From IMG/VR virus record IMGVR_UViG_3300032180_000030, positions 1-28,051 of that record: DNA of 28,051 nucleotides; one strand, written 5' to 3'. The notes under the pieces were generated by a model. The model searched no databases. It saw only the letters and a list, made by a program, of their open reading frames with translations, and was not told where the DNA came from. Below are positions 6,868 to 14,995 of the stretch, piece by piece. How positions within the stretch are numbered: position 1 is the stretch's first letter; each line of letters starts with the position of its first letter. The position numbers and the translations under genes are program-made. The DNA is from a virus.

Positions 6868-7686
6868 TTAACCCAAGGTGCGTTGGCGGCGGGCGAGGAT
6901 CTGCTCGTCGCGGCGCCGCATCCACTCGTCGGTGCTCAGGCTGTCCGCCCCCTCGGGGTCGTCAGGCTGCAGCATCGTCCTGTTCGACTGCGCCATCGAG
7001 GCCACCGGATTGACGGGCCGCGGCGCTCCCGAGGCCTCGGTGCCGGTGCGCATCGACATCTTGGTGAGCTCGGTGGCCATGCCGATCGGGTCCAGCGCCA
7101 TGATGCGCGAGGCCTCGTCGAGGTCGCCGCCTAGCTCGTGGATCAGGCGGGATGCCTGGCCCGTCTCCATGCAGGCACGCAGGAAGTTGTTGTAGCGCCC
7201 GACTTGCGTGGCGTCGCTGGCGTCGACCAGCCCAGTCAGCCGCTGCACCCGATTGTCGAAGTTCTGGTACGACCGGCGGCCCGCCTCGGCTACGTCGTTG
7301 CACCGCCGGGTGAACTCGGCTTGCTGCGCCATCCGCGCCGCGGCTTCGTTGATCTGCCGTTGGATGTCGCCAGGCTGTTGCTGGGCATAAGGGGGTTGCT
7401 GCTGTTCATAGCCAGGCGCTGGCTGAGGTTGATAGCCCGGCTGGGTCTGACCGGCGACTTGGGCGAGTTGGGCCTCGAGTTCCTGGATTCGGGCATTGCG
7501 TTCTCTCAGCCTCTGCTGCTGCTCGCCGATCCGCCGATCGCGCCAGTCCTGCCGCTGCTCCTGCGTTTCACGTGAAACATCCTGCTGCTGCTCGGTCGAT
7601 TGCTCGGGCGGCTGCTGCTGGATTTCGGGCGATTGCTGCTGGACTTCGGTCTGTTGTTCGGGCGGCTGTTGCGCTTCATCTGACAT
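6868..7686 (-). CDS. Scaffolding protein
   Basis: 272 residues, ATG at 7684-7686, overlapping the upstream gene by 11 bases. The N-terminal third is disordered and very rich in Gln, Pro and Glu. Residues about 46-78 form a charged coiled coil (DWRDRRIGEQQQRLRERNAR and IQELEAQLAQV). Another Gln/Pro linker follows, then a helical C-terminal half, ending in basic DEWMRRRDEQILARRQRTLG. Helical, charged, low in hydrophobics, with a basic C-terminus, and located immediately before the coat gene: this is the profile and position of P22 gp8 (303 residues), whose basic C-terminal helix binds coat. Called on position and composition; there is no diagnostic motif. Confidence 0.8.
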   Translation of the reverse strand: MSDEAQQPPEQQTEVQQQSPEIQQQPPEQSTEQQQDVSRETQEQRQDWRDRRIGEQQQRLRERNARIQELEAQLAQVAGQTQPGYQPQPAPGYEQQQPPYAQQQPGDIQRQINEAAARMAQQAEFTRRCNDVAEAGRRSYQNFDNRVQRLTGLVDASDATQVGRYNNFLRACMETGQASRLIHELGGDLDEASRIMALDPIGMATELTKMSMRTGTEASGAPRPVNPVASMAQSNRTMLQPDDPEGADSLSTDEWMRRRDEQILARRQRTLG

Positions 7687-7981
7687 TGTGGCGGCCTCGC
7701 ATCAAAGTGTTGTCCTTGGCGAGCACATCGAGGATCTGCGCCTTGGTGCTCTCGGGGACGTTGGGCTGGGTTAGAAGCTGGGCCAGCGTGGCGCGGGCGA
7801 AGGCAAGGCACTTCGGCCAGTTCTTCTCGATAAAGCGGCGCTCGAGTTCCTTGGCGTTGCACTCGGGGTTCTGCTTGCGCCACGCTTGGTAGTAGTAGTC
7901 GTCGCCCATCAGGCGCTCGTAGAGCTCACCCGCGGCGACCTTGGCCACTTCACGGATCTGGATGTGGCAATGGGCCGTCAC
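7676..7981 (-). CDS. Small protein between virion enzymes and scaffold, function unknown
   Basis: About 101 residues. I chose the GTG at 7979-7981, which overlaps the upstream TGA as GTGA like many junctions here; a TTG at 8003-8005 would add 8 residues. The protein is helical and charged, with aromatic residues (GDDYYYQAWRKQNPEC, KELERRFIEKNWPKCLAFAR) and a C-terminal segment STKAQILDVLAKDNTLMRG. No known motif or membrane segment. It overlaps the scaffold start by 11 bases and is probably co-translated with it. A helper of capsid assembly is possible by position only. Confidence 0.78.
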   Translation of the reverse strand: MTAHCHIQIREVAKVAAGELYERLMGDDYYYQAWRKQNPECNAKELERRFIEKNWPKCLAFARATLAQLLTQPNVPESTKAQILDVLAKDNTLMRGRHNVR

Positions 7982-9750
7982 GGGAAGGGCGTGCCTTCCG
8001 GCCAACCACCGGGGGGGCGTGACAGGTACTTGTTCAAAGTCGAGATGTGCTGCTTGTGCAGCAGGGCGTCCTTGTGGCGCTCCAGGTCGTTAAGTTTGGG
8101 CATGAATTCATGCATCGGACGCATGTCGAATTGCTTCTGCCAGTCAGGGCCAGCTTGCCGCAGAGCGCTGATCGCTTCGCCGTGAGCCTCAAAACCTAGG
8201 CTGTCGAAGTACTTCAGCGCGTCCTTTACTGGGGCGGGTATCGGGTAGCTCGGTCGGTCGACCAGTCGGCTCCGCATCTCCTCAAGGCCCTGGCGCACCT
8301 TCTCGCGTTTGGCCGCCTCTTGCTCTGCCTGCTGCTGCGCCCTGCGTTGGCCCAGATCGAATATCTCGGCTTTTGCGGTGCCTGGAGGCAGGGTTGCCGG
8401 ATCGAAGACCATCGGCTGGTTGGGCCCGCCTGCGGGCGGATCGAAGACCATCGGCTGAGGGCCGCTGGGGCCGCTTGTTTGGGATTTGACGATCTGTGGT
8501 TCGGTCGGGTAGGGGACGACCTTGCCGCCGCGGAAATCGCCGACCTCCCAGGGGGGCCTGTTCCATACTCTGGCTGCATGCTGTGCTTGTGCCGCACGCG
8601 ACTCGGTTTCACCGGCCAAGCGGAAGTAATCATCGCGGGCCTTGCTGACGACATTGTCGATCTCGACTCCCTCAGCGAGGGCTTTCTTGTATCGGTCAAC
8701 CAGATCTGCCGGTAAGTTTCTGGCGGTCATATACTTGTTGACATCCATACCCCAGGTGACTGGCTTATCGAATGGCGGCAAACCGTGCACCCGCTTCAGG
8801 TCAAAATCGTCAATCCCGTGGGTGGCGATCTCCCGGTTCAGATCTTTTAATTGCTCCTTGTTATAAGCCACCCTTTCGTCAAACTTGGGAGGCAGGAATT
8901 CCTCGATATTGCCGCCTCTAGCAAAGCCCTCGCGCTTTTGGATAGCGTGCTGGATCTCGTGCAGCGCGGTACTCATAACCTCTTCCTTGGTGCCGCCACC
9001 TAGGTAGAGGATATTGGTGTCAGGGTTGTACGCTCCCTTGGTCGTCCCTATGCTGCCGAGCGGCACAGGCCGCACTTCTATATCGGCTAATGCGGGATAA
9101 TGTTTGAATAGCTCGTCGTGCTTCAGGAAGTCGGACAGCTTGAACTTTTCCGTGAACGATATCGGCACGTTGTAGAGCGTATGTGGTTGCCCAGAAAACG
9201 CGCTGACGAATGAGTTCTCGCTCATCTTATTGAGGTTGAGTTCGGCACCCGCATCCGAGATGTTGAACCGCCAAAGACCATCCGGCCCTTTGAACCAGCC
9301 TGTCTTGTCGAAGATCGCGGTGGGATCGGCCGGTGCGTTGTGCGGCCACCCACCCCTCTCCATCCGAATCGCTTCATCGACCGTATGTATCGGCGCTCCC
9401 TTAGCCCACATGCCGCCGAATGTGCCGAGGCTACCGTAGGGACGCGGCATCGGGGCGGCGAGAATGCCGTAGGCGAGAGCGCTCTCGGCACCAAGCTGAT
9501 TGAACTCGGGCGTCCCCGGCTGCACCTCGCCGGTCATCACCTTCTTGATCGCACCGGGCCCGGCGTCCCACAGCCCCTGCGCTAGGTGGGAGCCATACAT
9601 CGCCGCGACGTTGCCTATGAAGCGGAAGACATCGCTGGGCTTCTCAGGCTTTTGCACCGTGAAGGGTGCCAGCGGGTTCTCGGTAGGCGTGCGGGGGCTC
9701 AGTTCGTTGTCGTCGTCTATGGTAAGGCGGGTGCCTCCCGAGTCGCTCAA
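7978..9750 (-). CDS. Putative virion zinc metallopeptidase with polyvalent-protein-like domain
   Basis: 590 residues from a TTG start at 9748-9750 (TTGA overlap; GGAG about 9 bases upstream). The TTG is supported because the resulting N-terminus, MSDSG...ELSPR...NPLAP, matches that of the upstream protein. Residues about 142-170 contain TGWFKGPDGLWRFNISDAG, a segment I associate with polyvalent proteins that phages and plasmids deliver into cells. At 264-268 is the zincin motif HEIQH, in TALHEIQHAIQKREGFARGG. Downstream, LAGETESRAAQAQ at about 378-390 could supply the third, glutamate ligand. The C-terminal half is Pro-rich with two QPMVFDP repeats (about 430-455) and ends in helices. Likely role: a capsid-borne enzyme that enters the host with the DNA. 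Substrate unknown. Zincin call is strong; delivery is inferred. Confidence 0.8.
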   Translation of the reverse strand: MSDSGGTRLTIDDDNELSPRTPTENPLAPFTVQKPEKPSDVFRFIGNVAAMYGSHLAQGLWDAGPGAIKKVMTGEVQPGTPEFNQLGAESALAYGILAAPMPRPYGSLGTFGGMWAKGAPIHTVDEAIRMERGGWPHNAPADPTAIFDKTGWFKGPDGLWRFNISDAGAELNLNKMSENSFVSAFSGQPHTLYNVPISFTEKFKLSDFLKHDELFKHYPALADIEVRPVPLGSIGTTKGAYNPDTNILYLGGGTKEEVMSTALHEIQHAIQKREGFARGGNIEEFLPPKFDERVAYNKEQLKDLNREIATHGIDDFDLKRVHGLPPFDKPVTWGMDVNKYMTARNLPADLVDRYKKALAEGVEIDNVVSKARDDYFRLAGETESRAAQAQHAARVWNRPPWEVGDFRGGKVVPYPTEPQIVKSQTSGPSGPQPMVFDPPAGGPNQPMVFDPATLPPGTAKAEIFDLGQRRAQQQAEQEAAKREKVRQGLEEMRSRLVDRPSYPIPAPVKDALKYFDSLGFEAHGEAISALRQAGPDWQKQFDMRPMHEFMPKLNDLERHKDALLHKQHISTLNKYLSRPPGGWPEGTPFP

Positions 9751-11192
9751 CTAGCGGTCTCCGGTCCCGCGCGGAATTTGTTCAGGCCTAGGTTCATCTT
9801 CTCGTAGATGTTCCGCGGCGCGGCGACGTCCGCCACCTCCACCGGGCGCGGCACGATCGGGCCAGTGCGGCTGGTGACCGGGCGGGGGGCGTCGCCAACC
9901 AGCTTGCCGAGCGGCGAAGTGGCAAGTGCGCCGCGCGGCATGTCGGTGGAGGCCTGCCCTGCCTGCAGGATCTTCTGGAAGGGATCCCAGTTGATCGGGG
10001 TGACCTTCATCCCCTTCATCATCGCGCCCATCAGCGCGAGCAGCATTCCGGCGTTCTCCTCCGGCATCTTCCACTGGCTGTCGCCAGCGCCGCTCGGTCC
10101 CCCAGCCCCCACCGTGTTCTTGGGAGCGGGACTAAGCGGACCACCCGCCAACTCGGTATTGGTTGCCTGCTGCTCCCGCCCCATAGCGCCTGGCACGGCA
10201 CCGCCTGAATAGAGGCTGGCAGCGGCATCAGCGGACGGCTGGTAAGAGGTGGCGGGCTGCTGAGCCTCGAACGGCTCTTTGAGAGAGATCGACCGCTTTG
10301 GTTGCATCAGCCCGCTGATCAGGCTCTCGGGGTCGCCGCTAACTGGAGCATCGCTTTCCCCCGCGGCGCTCGGGGTCTCGGTAATCCCGGTATAGGAGGG
10401 GCCAGGCGTCGGCACAGCGCCGGGCGTTGATCGCGGCACCGGCAGACCAGACGCCAAGACCTCGTCCTCGGGCTGCGCATAAGGCCGCATTGATGCAGGG
10501 GGCGTCGGCGCCAACGGGGCCGCAGCGGTCTGCGCCAAGGGCTGCACCGTCACGCCGCCGCCAAACGGCCCGACATTCCAGGTCTGTGGCCACGTAGACG
10601 GGTCGCCGACATCGAGCGGCGAGGTCATGGCGGGCGCTGGAGCAGCGGGTGTGGCCGCAGCCAGCTGGGTCGTCGGCCCGGTGCCGGGGGCCGCGGGCAT
10701 GGCCCACCCTTCCTGTGGCCAGAGACCGCGGCGACCGCCGAAATCGAAGTGCATGTAGTCGGAGACGCCGGAGCCCTTCTTGGTCTCGAACTCGCCGCCC
10801 CACGCCATCTGCGAGGCGAGCTCGGGGTTGCGCTGCATCGCCTCGTTGTAGACACCGTGCGCCAGCCGCCGGTACATCTCGCCACCGCCGAACCGCCCGC
10901 GATCCGGTAGCCTATTGCCGTTCGGGTCGATGATCTCGACGTCGAGCGCGCCGCCTCGGTAGTGCCGCGAATTCGGGGTCGGCGAATCAGGATCGGGGAC
11001 GCGGTATCCCGAGGTAACGACGACACGGTAGCCTGGCGGCAACCACTCGGCCCCAGCTTTCACCATCTCGACGAGATCCTGGCGCACCCCCTTCATTCGC
11101 GCCTTGGGGTCGACGCTAAAGCGCGGCGGGACGAGAGCCAGGGGGTTGTTCGGATCGCGTGGCCGCGGCGACAACTCGCCTGAATCGGACAT
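9747..11192 (-). CDS. M15-type (D-Ala-D-Ala carboxypeptidase-like) peptidase with long disordered tail
   Basis: 481 residues, ATG at 11190-11192 adjacent to the portal stop (TAAATG). After the N-terminal peptide MSDSGELSPRPRDPNNPLAL, residues about 30-160 form an M15-type zinc peptidase domain: VVVTSGYR (57-64), SRHYRGGALDV with probable ligands His77 and Asp84, MAWGGEF (129-135) and YMHFDFGG with His148. This matches SxHxxGxAxD...WGGxx...HxD of phage L-Ala-D-Glu and VanY-like enzymes that cut peptidoglycan stem peptides. The remaining 300 residues are low-complexity Pro/Ala/Thr/Gly, with no visible fold. Placed between portal and scaffold rather than in a lysis cassette, it is more likely a virion cell-wall enzyme for entry than the main endolysin, though that role is not excluded. 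Confidence 0.86.
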   Translation of the reverse strand: MSDSGELSPRPRDPNNPLALVPPRFSVDPKARMKGVRQDLVEMVKAGAEWLPPGYRVVVTSGYRVPDPDSPTPNSRHYRGGALDVEIIDPNGNRLPDRGRFGGGEMYRRLAHGVYNEAMQRNPELASQMAWGGEFETKKGSGVSDYMHFDFGGRRGLWPQEGWAMPAAPGTGPTTQLAAATPAAPAPAMTSPLDVGDPSTWPQTWNVGPFGGGVTVQPLAQTAAAPLAPTPPASMRPYAQPEDEVLASGLPVPRSTPGAVPTPGPSYTGITETPSAAGESDAPVSGDPESLISGLMQPKRSISLKEPFEAQQPATSYQPSADAAASLYSGGAVPGAMGREQQATNTELAGGPLSPAPKNTVGAGGPSGAGDSQWKMPEENAGMLLALMGAMMKGMKVTPINWDPFQKILQAGQASTDMPRGALATSPLGKLVGDAPRPVTSRTGPIVPRPVEVADVAAPRNIYEKMNLGLNKFRAGPETAS

Positions 11193-13475
11193 TTAGCTGC
11201 CTCCGCCGCCGCCACGCGGCGTGGGCGTGGCGCGCCCCGACTGCTCGACCAACGGCTCGAGCCGCAGGTACTGGCTGCGGCGCGTCGGATCGCGCAGGTA
11301 GTAGTGCCCGTCGGGCGCTTGCTGCGCGCCTGGGACAGGCGGTCCGCCGGGCTCCTCTTCGTTGCCCGACTGCTCGTGCACCTGACCGATGTTCCGCTCG
11401 AGGATCGGCATCAGGTTGGTTTTGAGGGCGGTGTCGACCAGCTGCTGGATCAGCGCCTCGACGCCCGCCTGGTCCATCGGCAGGAGCGGCGCCAGCGCCT
11501 TGATGCGATCGGTTTCCGCCTCGTAGATGTCGATCGAGCGCATCTGATCCTTGCCGACGAGCTTGAGTTCGCCCTTGGCCTGCCGCTGCATCGATTCCTG
11601 AAGCGCGGCCTGTAGCTGCTGGATGATCTGCTGCTGCTGCTGCTCGGCGGGGGAGGGGCCCTGTCCCAGCGCTTGCGGAGGCACCATGCGCTTCAGCCGT
11701 AGCGCCGCCTCCTGAGCGTCGTCGAATTCCATGTTCCTCAAGAGGATGTCGCCGATCAGGCCGGTCAGCCCCGGTGCCTCGGTCAGCATCAGGGTCAGCG
11801 ACTCGACGGCTTCCTTGCGCTTCGATTGCTGATTCGGGCCGATCTCGGCGGCGACATCGTACTTGCCCATGACCGGATTGAAGACCCGCCTGATGACGGT
11901 GTTCTGGCGGTCCATCTCCTGCACGTAGGCTTGCTGCGCGCGGGGGTCGATGTCGACCTCCATCTCGGTGCCGTCATCCGCCAGGATGTGTTTCACCCGC
12001 CGCGTGTCGTAGATCTTCGGGATCAGGTCGATGATCTGCTGGTAGGTGTAGACCAGCGCATCTTCGTAGTTGTCCTGGAAGTGGTAGGTGCTCGTCTCGC
12101 CTTGCTGCAGGCGTTGCTGAATCGCGGTGCCGGTGCGCTCATTGCCCATCTGGCCTTGCTGATTCGCGTATTGCCCCGACGTCATCATCATCCACTCGAA
12201 CGCCGACTTCATCCCGTCGTTGAAGAGGGGCGAGCTTGCAGGCGGCTCGATACGCGTCGGCGGGGGAATGTCTTTGTCCGGGTTGTCGTCGTCGACGTGC
12301 TTGAATGGCAAAACTGAGTGGTTTTCGGTGTTTGCCGTGTTCCATATCGATTCGAGCCCCTCGATAGAGGCGGCGGCGGCGACCCACGGCGACTTGCTTT
12401 GGAGGGCACCGAACTCGACGGCACCGGAGGCGTTGTAGTTGAACATCCGTTGCGCGTCTTGCATCGACCTTGTGTGACCGCAACGGTCGAGCATGCCGCC
12501 GACGATGTGCTCTTCGCCGATCACCCGAACCAGCGGGATGTACTTCCCCGGCCAGATCGTCTCGTCGACAATCTGATCGCCGACGATCAGCTTCCACTCG
12601 ATCACCTGATCGACGATGTTCCGCACCAGGGTGAGGTCATCGCGCATCAGTTCTTCGCGGACCTCGGCGGGCAGCGTTGAGGCCCGCACCGACTGCCGCT
12701 CGCCGCGCGCCAGAAAGCTGATCAGCTTGTCGGGCCGCGCCACCTTGCGGAAATACTCGCAGACCATCCAGTGATCCTTCTCGATGAAGAAGGACTCGCC
12801 GGGGGCGATGCCGATCGGCATCCGCGGCGCGCCGACGTCCCACGGGTGATCAGGGACCAGGGACATCACAAGATCGCGCGGCAGCAGGGAGAAGACGAAG
12901 GCGTAGCGGGCGTCGGAGCAATCGGTCTTCTGGCAATCTGGGTCCATGTAAACGGAGAGCGGATCCGGGATGCCCTGGATAAAGATCTCCTGATCGAACG
13001 AGTCGTTGCTCTCGTAGTCGGTGACGATCCGCCACCAGCCGATACCGCCTGCGACTTGGTAGTGGCGGGCCGGTGTGTAGGCGTTGCGCTGGGCTTTGCT
13101 GGTGTACTCGATGTGGCGGATGATCGCCTTGACGACGTTGGCCGATTCCTGCGTCGCGCCGTTGCCGAGCCCGAGGATGCGGGCCGAGGCTTTGTTCCGC
13201 CTCGACTCGTTCTCGATCTGCAGGTTGTGCTGCCGCACGACGTTCAGGGTCAGGCAGGGGCGATCATTGAGATCGCGGGTCTTGCGAATCTCATCCGGCC
13301 ACTGCCAGCCGTTGTAGGTGTCCGCGGCCGCAAACTTGACGTCGTCGACGAACTTCTTCCTGAAGGTCGCCTCCCACTCGGCGCAGGCGCGGAACCGCTC
13401 GCGTGCCTCCTCGAGGATGTTGTTGGTTCCCAAGTAGCTCAGCGCTACGACATCGGCGGAGCCGTTACCGCGCAT
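11193..13475 (-). CDS. Portal protein, P22 type
   Basis: 760 residues, ATG at 13473-13475, three bases after the terminase stop. P22 portal-type features: an N-terminal helical segment with NGWQWPDEIRKTRDLNDRPC, then LTLNVVRQHNLQIENESRRN and the core AYTPARHYQVAGGIGWWRIV, followed by IQGIPDPLSVYMDPDCQ. The middle carries the stem region (VDIDPRAQQAYVQEMDRQNT) and the end is a long Gln-rich helical part (AEQQQQQIIQQLQAALQESM), then Pro/Gly. Length is close to P22 gp1 (725). Twelve copies form the ring at one capsid vertex, through which TerL pumps DNA and to which the gp4-like protein binds. The C-terminal helices may correspond to the P22 barrel, but are shorter and Gln-rich. Confidence 0.92.
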   Translation of the reverse strand: MRGNGSADVVALSYLGTNNILEEARERFRACAEWEATFRKKFVDDVKFAAADTYNGWQWPDEIRKTRDLNDRPCLTLNVVRQHNLQIENESRRNKASARILGLGNGATQESANVVKAIIRHIEYTSKAQRNAYTPARHYQVAGGIGWWRIVTDYESNDSFDQEIFIQGIPDPLSVYMDPDCQKTDCSDARYAFVFSLLPRDLVMSLVPDHPWDVGAPRMPIGIAPGESFFIEKDHWMVCEYFRKVARPDKLISFLARGERQSVRASTLPAEVREELMRDDLTLVRNIVDQVIEWKLIVGDQIVDETIWPGKYIPLVRVIGEEHIVGGMLDRCGHTRSMQDAQRMFNYNASGAVEFGALQSKSPWVAAAASIEGLESIWNTANTENHSVLPFKHVDDDNPDKDIPPPTRIEPPASSPLFNDGMKSAFEWMMMTSGQYANQQGQMGNERTGTAIQQRLQQGETSTYHFQDNYEDALVYTYQQIIDLIPKIYDTRRVKHILADDGTEMEVDIDPRAQQAYVQEMDRQNTVIRRVFNPVMGKYDVAAEIGPNQQSKRKEAVESLTLMLTEAPGLTGLIGDILLRNMEFDDAQEAALRLKRMVPPQALGQGPSPAEQQQQQIIQQLQAALQESMQRQAKGELKLVGKDQMRSIDIYEAETDRIKALAPLLPMDQAGVEALIQQLVDTALKTNLMPILERNIGQVHEQSGNEEEPGGPPVPGAQQAPDGHYYLRDPTRRSQYLRLEPLVEQSGRATPTPRGGGGGS

Positions 13476-13478
13476 GGG

Positions 13479-14810
13479 CTATCGCATCCATCCTGATCCG
13501 CTCATGCGGCGGCCGCTGAATTCCTCGACGATCGCCTCCTCGCGCTTTTTGAGGGCCGCGGTGGCGAGCCCTTTGAGCCTGTCCATGACGCCGACGGCCT
13601 GATCGGTAGCGCCTTTGCGCTCGGCCGAGGCGACGGCAAACATCCGCCAGGCGTCCGAGCCGTCCGAGGCTTCGTCGTGGATCGGCTCCTTCGAAAAGCT
13701 GCCGTGGACGTCGACCTTGAAGCGGTAATGGCGCAGCGCGTGTAGCCCGTCCTCGCAGCCCTTCTCGTCGAACCAGCACTGAGGGAAGACCATTCGCGCG
13801 GCGTTGATGCCGTCGGTAATCGAGAGGCGCGGCACGATCTGGACCCGGTAGCCTGCTTGGCGGACCACTTCCTCGATCGAGCGCTTGGTGCCCAGCTGCT
13901 TGGCCTTGGCGTCGTGCGGCAGCCACATCGTGCCGTAGATGTATTGCCGCTGCTGCAATTCGCGCAGGTAATGGGTGATGTCCTCGAGGCGCTGCTGGTA
14001 ATAGGCGAGGACGCGGTACTGCATTGCGACGCGTTGGATGAACCAGATCGCGGTGGCGTCGGCCCGGCCCAGATCCCAGTAGGTATCGACGGGCCAGCTG
14101 CGCTCCCAGGGCACGATCGTGATGCGGCCGTCTTCCTGGGCCCGCCTGAGTTCTCTGGCGTAGACCGCCCCTTCCAGGATCTGGAGGGGGAAACCTTCCC
14201 AGACATTCAGGTACTTGTCGTAGTCGAGCGCCTTGAGGGCGTCCTTTTCCTGCATCAGGACGGCGGGGAAGAACTGGTTCTCCCGCCAGGTCGTCTTGAT
14301 GACCGTCATTGTTTCGGGGTCGGCGTTTTTAACGAAGCGCCGGTAGGTGTAGTCCTCCTCGAGCTCGGGATTGAACGTGATCCAGATCTCCGATCCCTCG
14401 CGGCGGATCGTCGGGATCAGCACTTCCCAGCTATTGGCGCTGACCTTGTTCGCTTCTTCCACCCACACGTAGTCGATGCCTTCGAACGAGCGGATCTTGT
14501 TCACGTTGTTGCGGATGCCCTCGAACGTGAAGGTGGTTCCGTTCTCCCCGATGATGCGGTCGCGTTGGATCCGGTAGCAGTCGCCGAGGCCCATCTCGTG
14601 GATCTGGTCGCTGAGCAGCTGGTGCACCGATTCCGAGATCGAGTTCTGTAATTCGCGGGCGCACAGGATGCGCACCGGGCGTTCCAGGCCGATGATCAGG
14701 AGGGCGCGGGCACAGGACCACGATCGACCGCCGCCGCGGCCGCCGTACATGACCTTGTAGCGCTTCGGCTGGAACAGGATCTTGAACGGTTCCGGGAAAG
14801 AAACGTCCAT
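13479..14810 (-). CDS. terL: Terminase large subunit (packaging ATPase/nuclease)
   Basis: 443 residues, ATG at 14808-14810, overlapping the previous stop as ATGA. ATPase part: Walker A-like GGRGGGRSWS at 23-32; Walker B with catalytic acid in IDYVWVEEANKV at 112-123; coupling segment EIWITFNPE at 141-149. Nuclease part: acidic residues in YWDLGRADATA (Asp246, Asp252), LPHDAKAK (Asp300) and HDEASDGSDAW (Asp379, 383, 386), as expected for the RNase H-like fold. The overall arrangement resembles the PBSX-type TerL family. It cuts concatemeric DNA and drives it through the portal, whose gene follows immediately. P22-type phages usually have the small subunit just upstream; here only a 61-residue protein and then fibre genes are found. 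Confidence 0.96.
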   Translation of the reverse strand: MDVSFPEPFKILFQPKRYKVMYGGRGGGRSWSCARALLIIGLERPVRILCARELQNSISESVHQLLSDQIHEMGLGDCYRIQRDRIIGENGTTFTFEGIRNNVNKIRSFEGIDYVWVEEANKVSANSWEVLIPTIRREGSEIWITFNPELEEDYTYRRFVKNADPETMTVIKTTWRENQFFPAVLMQEKDALKALDYDKYLNVWEGFPLQILEGAVYARELRRAQEDGRITIVPWERSWPVDTYWDLGRADATAIWFIQRVAMQYRVLAYYQQRLEDITHYLRELQQRQYIYGTMWLPHDAKAKQLGTKRSIEEVVRQAGYRVQIVPRLSITDGINAARMVFPQCWFDEKGCEDGLHALRHYRFKVDVHGSFSKEPIHDEASDGSDAWRMFAVASAERKGATDQAVGVMDRLKGLATAALKKREEAIVEEFSGRRMSGSGWMR

Positions 14811-14995
14811 CAGGCGGGTTCGTCGACGGTCCGTAGGTTGGGTCGAGGCTGCTGCAACTGGGGCTGTTGCTGCGCCTGGGCCTGTTGAACCATTTGGGTG
14901 ATAAGGGGTGCGACGACCTTATACGGGGCCTCGCTGAGGACCGCGATGACCTGATTCCATTCGCTGGCCTGCAGCGTGATGTTAAGCGTGTCCAT
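14810..14995 (-). CDS. 61-residue protein upstream of terminase, function unknown
   Basis: ATG at 14993-14995 with GGAG about 5 bases upstream; the stop overlaps the terminase start as ATGA, indicating coupled translation. The N-terminal two thirds look like an amphipathic helical hairpin (EWNQVIAVLSEAPYKVVAPL, then ITQMVQQAQAQQQ) and the end is Gln/Pro-rich. It is too short for a usual small terminase (about 130-180 residues) and has no clear helix-turn-helix, so I do not call it TerS. Function unknown. Confidence 0.75.
   Translation of the reverse strand: MDTLNITLQASEWNQVIAVLSEAPYKVVAPLITQMVQQAQAQQQPQLQQPRPNLRTVDEPA

Noticed and set aside
9747-11192. Main lysis endolysin
   Set aside because: No holin or spanin lies nearby and the gene sits in the head block; a virion role is more likely, although not proven.
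14810-14995. Small terminase subunit
   Set aside because: Position fits, but 61 residues is far too short and no DNA-binding motif is visible.
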